Shown one piece after another: positions 26,217-30,739 of a stretch of DNA of 30,739 bases. Both the position numbers and the translations under genes were made by a program. The stretch's first letter is position 1; each line of letters starts with the position of its first letter. The notes under the pieces were generated by a model, which searched no databases, was not told the origin of the DNA, and worked only from the letters and a program-made list of their open reading frames with translations. The DNA is from a virus, in IMG/VR virus record IMGVR_UViG_3300046011_001297, positions 1 to 30,739 of that record. One strand, written 5' to 3'.

Positions 26217-26236
26217 GGTATATCCCTATGCCCAAT

Positions 26237-26259
26237 CCGTTTTAATTTCATGTTAAGAT
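26237..26259 (+). promoter_or_regulatory. early promoter, second copy of the 23-base core
   Basis: CCGTTTTAATTTCATG followed by TTAAGAT, 22 of 23 bases identical to 22812-22834, with the extended -10 TGTTAAGAT. The region upstream holds no UP element. It has the dyad TAGGG-N5-CCCTA at 26214-26228, overlapping the previous stop codon. It should drive the accessory operon from 26298. Confidence 0.72.
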
Positions 26260-26265
26260 GCATCC

Positions 26266-26280
26266 ACGCCAATCGGGCGT
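26266..26280 (+). promoter_or_regulatory. 5'-terminal leader stem-loop
   Basis: 5-bp stem ACGCC/GGCGT with a 5-base loop starting at the predicted transcription start (about 26267). It is followed by TTACTTGAAAGACC and the start codon at 26298. The arms differ from those at 22843 and 18900 but pair equally well. Confidence 0.58.
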
Positions 26281-26297
26281 TTACTTGAAAGACCAAA

Positions 26298-26732
26298 ATG
26301 AACTTCTTCAAAACACAACCTAACCCACACGCTCCAGTCCACATCATTGTTGTGGAGATCAGCGACAAGACTCAGCACACAGACGGCTGGGTATCACGCA
26401 ATGACTTCAAAACCTTTGAGCAGGCTCAAGAGGTGGCAGAAGCCGCCAGCCGTTTTGAGGGCGTGGACTACATCGCTACGGATGCTGGCGCATACTGCTC
26501 ACCACGTTACGACGTGATCAAGGCTCCTCAGCACTTGGCTCCAGTCTCCTACTGCTTCAACGGCGACTACTACCCTTGCGGTCACATCAAGACCATCAGC
26601 AAGACCATGAAGAAAATCACCACGACCACAGGCAAGACTTTCTACCGTCGCCGTAACACAGGTTGCTGGTTGGCTAACGGCACATGGTCAATGGTCGAAG
26701 GTCACATCGAACAACGCAACCCAATGTTCTGA
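26298..26732 (+). CDS. conserved phage protein of unknown function
   Basis: 144 residues. The C-terminal half (YCFNGDYYPCGHIKTISKTM, then KITTTTGKTFYRRRNTGCW) is a pattern I recall from a common phage protein. The N-terminus has a beta-alpha beginning (HIIVVEISD). Several cysteines (near 88, 95, 124) could be structural. It is the first gene after the promoter at 26237, in the same place as the 104-residue gene after the twin promoter. Function unknown. Confidence 0.72.
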   Translation: MNFFKTQPNPHAPVHIIVVEISDKTQHTDGWVSRNDFKTFEQAQEVAEAASRFEGVDYIATDAGAYCSPRYDVIKAPQHLAPVSYCFNGDYYPCGHIKTISKTMKKITTTTGKTFYRRRNTGCWLANGTWSMVEGHIEQRNPMF

Positions 26733-26741
26733 AAGCACATC

Positions 26742-26930
26742 ATGACAAACGAAATCGAAACATCAATCAACACTGAGGCGGAGGTTCGCGTCAGTGCCGA
26801 TCAATACGACGAGGGGGTCTGGCTTTGTCTGCAAGGTCGCCGCTCGATGATGAGCGTCCCACTGACTCGCGTTGAGGCTGAGCAGTTGATGGTCAACTTG
26901 AAAAAGATCTTAACCAACAACCCAGTATGA
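26742..26930 (+). CDS. small acidic protein
   Basis: 62 residues (MTNEIETSINTEAEVRVSAD...), beta then helical, ending VNLKKILTNNPV. It starts in the recurring boundary motif TGAAAGCACATCATGA and its stop overlaps the next start (ATGA). Function unknown. Confidence 0.6.
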   Translation: MTNEIETSINTEAEVRVSADQYDEGVWLCLQGRRSMMSVPLTRVEAEQLMVNLKKILTNNPV

Positions 26931-27106
26931 GCGAGACCAAAATGAGCGACTACATCAAAGGGTTCAACGCAGGGGTTGACTGCGTTTTGACCGAAATTAA
27001 GCGCCTCGAGAAAATAGCCCCTATAAACCTCGAACAGCTCCTCAAGCACCTTGACCCTCAACGCGACCAGAAAACGGCTCAAAAGCCCGATAAAGGGGCT
27101 TTATGA
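26927..27106 (+). CDS. 59-residue helical protein
   Basis: MSETKMSDYIKGFNAGVDCV then a charged helical middle (KRLEKIAPINLEQLLKHLDP) and a Lys/Gln-rich end. It overlaps both neighbours by four bases (ATGA), which strongly supports a real gene although it is short. A start at 26942 (MSDYIKGF) is possible. Function unknown. Confidence 0.6.
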   Translation: MSETKMSDYIKGFNAGVDCVLTEIKRLEKIAPINLEQLLKHLDPQRDQKTAQKPDKGAL

Positions 27107-27354
27107 GCATGGCTGTGATCAAGAGCGTACGTGTTGCGCTCCGCGGAATACCTGATGGCATGACCTTGGAGGAATTGGCTGACTTGCTAAACCGACCAAG
27201 AACCAACGTCAGGAAGGTTCTGAAGAACATGCCAGACGTGTACATAGATCGATGGGAAGCGGCGCCAAGGGGGCAATACAAAGCCGTCTGGTGTGCCTGC
27301 ATCCCCCCAACTGACTGCCCAAGACCTGAAGGGATGAGTAATGAACGCGATTGA
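27103..27354 (+). CDS. small helix-turn-helix protein
   Basis: 83 residues. A winged-helix-like region, MTLEELADLLNRPRTNVRKV then LKNMPDVYIDRWEA, looks like an HTH with a wing, and the end has two cysteines (VWCACIPPTDCP gives three). It begins in an ATGA overlap and ends 14 bases inside the next gene. It may be an accessory regulator; its target is unknown. Confidence 0.66.
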   Translation: MSMAVIKSVRVALRGIPDGMTLEELADLLNRPRTNVRKVLKNMPDVYIDRWEAAPRGQYKAVWCACIPPTDCPRPEGMSNERD

Positions 27355-27628
27355 ATGCTCCGTGTGCAGAGTTGACTTTACTGAGGACGAGGGTGGAACT
27401 GAGGGGTTAATCGGTATGATCCCTGCCAACTTCTGCCCAACCTGCTTAGCTGGTATCTACGACATGGTTGAACAGACCGCTGACCCGATAGAGTTAGAAA
27501 GCCTTACTGACGAGGAAATTCAGAGAGCTTTGGGTGTAACCGCTGAGAGCTCCAACTGGAACATGATCATGGTGCTCGAATGGGCGAGGAAGATTGAAAA
27601 CGCACTGCTGGAGAAGAACAATGTCTGA
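27341..27628 (+). CDS. small protein with two CxxC knuckles
   Basis: 95 residues. CSVC (6-9) and CPTC (32-35) probably bind one zinc ion. The C-terminal half (SLTDEEIQRALGV, then MIMVLEWARKIENALLEKN) matches an LTDEEI...ARAIE pattern I recall in many phage accessory proteins. It ends with LLEKNNV on the boundary sequence GGAGAAGAACAATG that also provides the next RBS. Confidence 0.68.
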   Translation: MNAIECSVCRVDFTEDEGGTEGLIGMIPANFCPTCLAGIYDMVEQTADPIELESLTDEEIQRALGVTAESSNWNMIMVLEWARKIENALLEKNNV

Positions 27629-27824
27629 ACCAAAGTTGAAGTTGGTATTTCAAGAGGGGTGCTTTGACGGGTTTGATGGCACACCAGACGAGCTGGCTGA
27701 GATGATCGCTGAGCTACACCGCATGGCGGCTGATGGAACCATCATGGACAACGCTACACCCTTGGACGACGACCAGATCGAGGAGCTCAACGAGGCTAAG
27801 AGCAGACGGGAGCAGAGGCAATGA
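27621..27824 (+). CDS. small acidic protein
   Basis: 67 residues from the ATG at 27621 (RBS GGAGAAG). Strongly acidic helical body (FDGTPDELAEMIAELHRMAA) with a charged end (AKSRREQRQ). It overlaps the next start by four bases (ATGA). Function unknown; the DNA-mimic-like charge is only a remark. Confidence 0.62.
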   Translation: MSEPKLKLVFQEGCFDGFDGTPDELAEMIAELHRMAADGTIMDNATPLDDDQIEELNEAKSRREQRQ

Positions 27825-27994
27825 GAGACGCTGACGACGACATTCAAGAATACGTGAAACCGTGGGTTAGGTTGACAGACAAAGAGATCAAATTATTGGC
27901 AAATCCGTCTGATGAGACAAAAATTCTTATGACGGGAAGAATGTGGATATTTGTAGGCGACTTGATGGACAAACTCAAGGAGAAGAACACATGA
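27821..27994 (+). CDS. 57-residue accessory protein ending KEKNT
   Basis: MRDADDDIQEYVKPWVRLTD then EIKLLANPSDETKI and a helical end MWIFVGDLMDKLKEKNT. It overlaps both neighbours (ATGA) and carries the LTDxEI pattern of small phage accessory proteins. The last codons lie on the first full copy of the repeated boundary sequence, so it shares its C-terminus with the next two genes. Confidence 0.6.
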   Translation: MRDADDDIQEYVKPWVRLTDKEIKLLANPSDETKILMTGRMWIFVGDLMDKLKEKNT

Positions 27995-28194
27995 ATGATT
28001 TTGTACAAGGTCTTATTGATGGACTTGATAAAACAACCGAAGCGGGTTTTGCTGAAGCCTTGTTGATTGCCATATCAAATTTAAAAAACGAGCAAGGGTT
28101 GCTGTTAAATGTCAGATTGAGTGACGACACCAAACAGAGCATTGACTTTGCGATGCAGATTTCGCGAATGATGGTCAAGGAGAAGAACACATGA
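27991..28194 (+). CDS. 67-residue accessory protein ending KEKNT
   Basis: Start at 27991 follows AAGGAGAAGAACAC. Helical (FVQGLIDGLDKTTEAGFAEA...) with an end MVKEKNT on the second copy of the boundary sequence. A longer form from 27943 would overlap the previous gene and lacks an RBS. Function unknown. Confidence 0.6.
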   Translation: MNDFVQGLIDGLDKTTEAGFAEALLIAISNLKNEQGLLLNVRLSDDTKQSIDFAMQISRMMVKEKNT

Positions 28195-28310
28195 TTGAAC
28201 TTACTGCCGCATTTGTAGTTGGGTGGATGCTAAGACCTTTATGGGAATGCTTTTTAAAGCCAATCTTGAAGGTTGCCATTGAAACCAAACTCAAGGAGAA
28301 GAACACATGA
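28191..28310 (+). CDS. 39-residue hydrophobic protein ending KEKNT
   Basis: MIELTAAFVVGWMLRPLWEC, a possible TM helix, followed by a helix ending ETKLKEKNT. It starts and ends on copies of the boundary sequence, with ATGA overlaps on both sides. Function unknown; perhaps a membrane effector. Confidence 0.52.
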   Translation: MIELTAAFVVGWMLRPLWECFLKPILKVAIETKLKEKNT

Positions 28311-28507
28311 GCGAAGCAGAACTAAACATTTGGGAAAGGGCATTGGGCTGGCGCAAAAGGCAGATGATCCAACGCCAGCTCGATCCCATCACAAACAAGA
28401 TCAGGAATGACACACTCGAAGAGGTGGCGCTTGAGTTCGATAAGATGCGCAATGGTGGGGATACCACGGCAAGCTTCGCCGCCTACGTACGAGGACTCAA
28501 GAAATGA
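28307..28507 (+). CDS. small helical accessory protein
   Basis: 66 residues (MSEAELNIWERALGWRKRQM...). The end DTLEEVALEFDKMR..GDTTASFAAYVRGLK is a pattern I recall in many phage accessory proteins. It starts on the third copy of the boundary sequence and overlaps the glycosyltransferase by four bases. Function unknown. Confidence 0.64.
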   Translation: MSEAELNIWERALGWRKRQMIQRQLDPITNKIRNDTLEEVALEFDKMRNGGDTTASFAAYVRGLKK

Positions 28508-29190
28508 CCAGAAAAGTAGCGATAGTCAGCCCGTCCTATGATGGGAAGATCGTATGTGACCACGCTATTGCACTGGTGACCATCTTTCAAAGAGCGGCTA
28601 AGGAGCGTCCTGACTTACAGCTCAGCCTGAGTTACTGGATGGGTGAGGCTCTCCTACAAAAAGCCCGAAACAACCTGTTCTGCGACGCATACGACAGTGG
28701 GGTAGACGACATTGTGTTCTTGGACGTAGACCAAGCGTTCGATGCTCAAGCGTTCTTTGATGTGCTCGACCACCCTGTAGACGTGGTGGGGATCACCGCT
28801 AGGATGAAGACAGACGAAGAGCGCTACACACACCGCCCAGAAGACCCTAAACAGCACCGCTGGGATCAAGATCTCAGGCTCCTAGAGGTAGAGTACCTAG
28901 CCACAGGATTTTTGCGCCTAAGCAGAAAAGCCATGAAAGCTCTGTACGACGTGTCAACCCCCTACAACGACGGGAAGATCCGTAGGCTTATCTGTGACGT
29001 GCAGATCATTGACGGTGGGATGATCTCAGAGGACATCCAGATTGGTAAGAAGCTGAAGGAGGCTGGGTTCAAGAGCTACTTGGACATCCGCCACACCTGT
29101 AGCCACTTCGGGGTTAAGAAGTACGAAGGTGACTACCAGTACAAGTACGCTGAGACAATGCTTGCTGACCTGATGGAGAAGGGCAAATGA
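28504..29190 (+). CDS. GT-A type glycosyltransferase
   Basis: This 228-residue protein has a Rossmann-like opening (KVAIVSPSYDGKIVCDHAIA), a conserved ARNNLFCDAYDSGVDDIVFL block and a DxD metal-sugar site in LDVDQAF (D74-V75-D76). Further on, EYLATGFLRLSRKAMKAL and ISEDIQIGKKLKEAG are usual acceptor-side motifs (ED before xxxxxK). No signal or TM segment, so it acts in the cytoplasm. Acceptors could be phage DNA bases, virion proteins or host surface sugars. It is next to the small terminase region and downstream of the modification cassette, which favours DNA, but only by context. Confidence 0.8.
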   Translation: MTRKVAIVSPSYDGKIVCDHAIALVTIFQRAAKERPDLQLSLSYWMGEALLQKARNNLFCDAYDSGVDDIVFLDVDQAFDAQAFFDVLDHPVDVVGITARMKTDEERYTHRPEDPKQHRWDQDLRLLEVEYLATGFLRLSRKAMKALYDVSTPYNDGKIRRLICDVQIIDGGMISEDIQIGKKLKEAGFKSYLDIRHTCSHFGVKKYEGDYQYKYAETMLADLMEKGK

Positions 29191-29399
29191 CTGAACAGAT
29201 CTGGGAAGCTGACTGGATCAGCGAGAACCCTGAGCTGGCAAACAAAGCCATCACAGAGCTACAGACGCTAGTGCAGGAGCTCGAGTCGAAGCTGAAACAC
29301 GCAAACAACAAAGTCGCCAAACTTGAAAGCCAAAACAAAGAATACAAGCTAACCATTAAGGACATGGATAGAAGGATCATGAGGGGATTGAAGGACTGA
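29187..29399 (+). CDS. coiled-coil protein before terminase
   Basis: 70 residues, with a long coiled coil from about 20 to 65 (ITELQTLVQELESKLKHANN, KVAKLESQNKEYKLTIKDMD) and a basic end. It overlaps the glycosyltransferase by four bases. Coded just before the small terminase; it may be a packaging or assembly accessory, but no family is recognised. Confidence 0.62.
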   Translation: MTEQIWEADWISENPELANKAITELQTLVQELESKLKHANNKVAKLESQNKEYKLTIKDMDRRIMRGLKD

Positions 29400-29440
29400 T
29401 TGCATACAAACACAAAGATCCGTTAAACTTTGCGTTAAAG
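29400..29440 (+). promoter_or_regulatory. possible promoter before terminase genes
   Basis: TTGCAT (29400-29405), a 17-base spacer and TTAAAC (29423-29428) form a weak sigma-70 pair. The stretch 29420-29440 (CCGTTAAACTTTGCG then TTAAAG) is also a degenerate copy of the early 23-base core. If that copy's -10 were used, it would overlap the terminase RBS (AAGGAG at 29438-29443) and give an almost leaderless message, so the TTGCAT pair is the better reading. Confidence 0.4.
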
Positions 29441-29450
29441 GAGCTCAGTG

Positions 29451-30023
29451 ATGGCAAAGAAACCAAAAGATCTTTCCAGCGACACAGTCGCCGATGTGAC
29501 AGGTAAGCCGCAAACAAAAGAGATAGCCAAGACAGGCAGACCCTCAAAGTACAACGCAGAGATAGCTCGAGTAATCTGTGAGCAACTAAGTGAGGGCGTA
29601 CCGCTTAGACAGATATGCAGAGACAACGAAGGGTTCCCTGCATGGAGGACGGTATACGATTGGATGTGGAGGGACGCAGAGCTTTCCACAGCCATCGCAC
29701 GTGCGCGTGACATCGGATACGACGCTCTGGCAGAGGAGTGCCTGTACATTGCTGACAACATGCACATTGGAACCAAGAAGGTCTACACCTCTGGCGCTAA
29801 GGAGGGCGAGGACAGCATGACCGTGACTGAGGAGGATATGCTTGGTCACCGTAAGCTACAGATCGAGACGCGCCTCAAGCTACTGGCTAAGTTCAACCCG
29901 AAGAAGTATGGCGAGTACAAGGCGCCTGAAGAGAAGGTCGATCCTATGATCATCGATGGCGAGGTCAAGAACGTGATGGACGTGGCGATCAAGCGCCTCG
30001 AGCTGATTCGGATTGCTGAATGA
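29451..30023 (+). CDS. terS: terminase small subunit
   Basis: 190 residues from the ATG at 29451 (RBS AAAGGAG). The N-terminal HTH region (TGRPSKYNAEIARVICEQLS, then GVPLRQICRDNEGFPAWRTV) matches a common phage small terminase that recognises the packaging site. The central helical part (ARARDIGYDALAEECLYIAD) is the oligomerisation region, and the C-terminal MDVAIKRLELIRIAE is the likely contact with the large subunit. The stop overlaps the large-subunit start by four bases (ATGA), as in many phages. Confidence 0.88.
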   Translation: MAKKPKDLSSDTVADVTGKPQTKEIAKTGRPSKYNAEIARVICEQLSEGVPLRQICRDNEGFPAWRTVYDWMWRDAELSTAIARARDIGYDALAEECLYIADNMHIGTKKVYTSGAKEGEDSMTVTEEDMLGHRKLQIETRLKLLAKFNPKKYGEYKAPEEKVDPMIIDGEVKNVMDVAIKRLELIRIAE

Positions 30024-30739
30024 CCGAGGTTGTCGACAAAGATGTGCTGGACATCCTTGCTGATCCGAACATCAGGAAGAGTTTAGGCCCTTACCACTCG
30101 ATGGCATACGCCAGACGGGCTAAATGGCTCTCAGGCGCGTTCAATCACCAGAAGCTACCCCAAGGTACTTGGTGGAGTATCTGGCTGATGTTAGCCGGGC
30201 GTGGTGCGGGAAAAACGAGAACCGCGGCAGAACAGCTCTGGTGGTGGGCATGGGAGAACCCAAACACACGCTGGCTCGTGTCCGCCCCTACATCGATGGA
30301 CGTCAGGGGTACGTGCTTCGAGGGTGAGTCAGGACTGATGGCTGTGATCCCTCCGATCCTGATCAAAGACTACAACAAAGCCCTGCACGAGATCGTCCTG
30401 ATCAATGGGAGCCTGATCAAAGGGATCAGCGCCAGCGAACCTGATCGTTTCCGTGGTGGTCAGTACCATGGTGCATGGCTGGACGAGCTGGCGGCTTGGG
30501 ACTACCTCGACGAAGCTTGGTACAACATACAGTTTGCTGTTCGACTCAAGAAGGACGATGGCAGGACACAGATCATTGCCACGACTACCCCACGACCCAA
30601 AGACCTCATTGTGGAGCTCGTAGGCAGGGAAGGTGACGACGTAGCGCTGACGACGGCATCTACCTACGTCAACCTAGCTAACCTCGCTCCTAGCTTCCAA
30701 AAGCAGATTCTCAGTTATGAAGGAACCAAGATAGGCCGT
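30020..30739 (+). CDS. terL: terminase large subunit, 3' end cut by window
   Basis: The open frame runs 240 codons to the window edge. Walker A is LAGRGAGKT (G60-R61-G62-A63-G64-K65-T66), Walker B WLDELAAW (D155-E156), and the coupling motif is ATTTPRP (187-193). An adenine-binding-like SLGPYHSMAYARRAKW precedes Walker A. The C-terminal nuclease domain is beyond the edge. This ATPase drives DNA into the prohead. The gene is coupled to the small subunit by an ATGA overlap, and portal and capsid genes probably follow outside the window. Confidence 0.92.
   Translation, partial: MTEVVDKDVLDILADPNIRKSLGPYHSMAYARRAKWLSGAFNHQKLPQGTWWSIWLMLAGRGAGKTRTAAEQLWWWAWENPNTRWLVSAPTSMDVRGTCFEGESGLMAVIPPILIKDYNKALHEIVLINGSLIKGISASEPDRFRGGQYHGAWLDELAAWDYLDEAWYNIQFAVRLKKDDGRTQIIATTTPRPKDLIVELVGREGDDVALTTASTYVNLANLAPSFQKQILSYEGTKIGR

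Larger units (their letters stand above)
27974..28310 (+). repeat. three copies of a gene-boundary sequence
   Basis: TCAAGGAGAAGAACACATGA occurs at about 27975-27994, 28175-28194 and 28291-28310, identical each time. It codes the last residues of one gene (KEKNT), supplies the RBS of the next (AAGGAG) and contains the overlapping stop and start (ATGA). A shorter relative, GGAGAAGAACAATG, stands at 27610-27623. Confidence 0.9.

Noticed and set aside
30124-30327. Short plus-strand frame inside the large terminase
   Set aside because: Out of frame with the terminase, which has Walker A, Walker B and coupling motifs in one open frame.

Overview
The window is a 30.7 kb piece of a tailed double-stranded DNA phage genome. 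It opens inside a small membrane-protein gene and ends inside the large terminase gene. The head-to-tail adaptor, the nozzle-like tail protein, a fibre-like protein, large Ala/Gly/Gln-rich internal-type proteins and a virion lytic transglycosylase, with no tape measure or sheath, suggest a podovirus-like particle. Portal, scaffold and capsid genes are not here and probably lie beyond the two ends. The host is not shown directly. Promoters look like bacterial sigma-70 sites and the Cro-like, RusA and DUF1376 proteins are of proteobacterial type, so a Gram-negative host is likely; a freshwater betaproteobacterium is only a guess.

Layout. (1) 1-1852, plus strand: lysis region with two tiny membrane proteins, a one-TM protein, a GH108 endolysin and a three-TM holin. 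(2) 1911-14560, plus strand: late tail and internal virion genes behind a good sigma-70 promoter (1855-1883), ended by a terminator at 14604-14630. They include a 1453-residue protein with a huge Gly-Thr repeat and a virion transglycosylase. (3) 14629-18884, minus strand: a tightly packed early operon of 14 genes with a free-standing RNA polymerase alpha C-terminal-domain homologue, an SSB-like protein with a DDDLPF tail, a RecB/Cas4-like nuclease, a winged-helix protein and several very small proteins. (4) 18885-19020: divergent control region. (5) 19021-22771, plus strand: Cro/YdaS-like repressor, DUF1376 replication protein, RusA resolvase and a Ref-like HNH protein. (6) 22877-26216: two small proteins and a C5-cytosine methyltransferase, an asparagine-synthase-like PP-loop enzyme and a CmoA-like methyltransferase, overlapping head to tail. 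(7) 26298-29399: small accessory genes joined by repeated gene-boundary sequences, then a GT-A glycosyltransferase. (8) 29451-end: small and large terminase.

The most notable signal is regulatory. A family of related promoter-like elements (consensus about TTTTAAnTTnATGTTAAGAT) precedes the early transcription units: 18920 on the minus strand and 18979, 22812, 26237 and, degenerate, 29420 on the plus strand. In three of them the predicted transcript begins with a small stem-loop whose arms differ in sequence but still pair. One (22783-22834) also has a near-consensus UP element in the correct register. UP elements are bound by the alpha CTD of RNA polymerase, and this phage encodes its own alpha-CTD homologue. 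No DNA polymerase, helicase, primase or integrase is visible, so the phage probably recruits host replication and transcription machinery.
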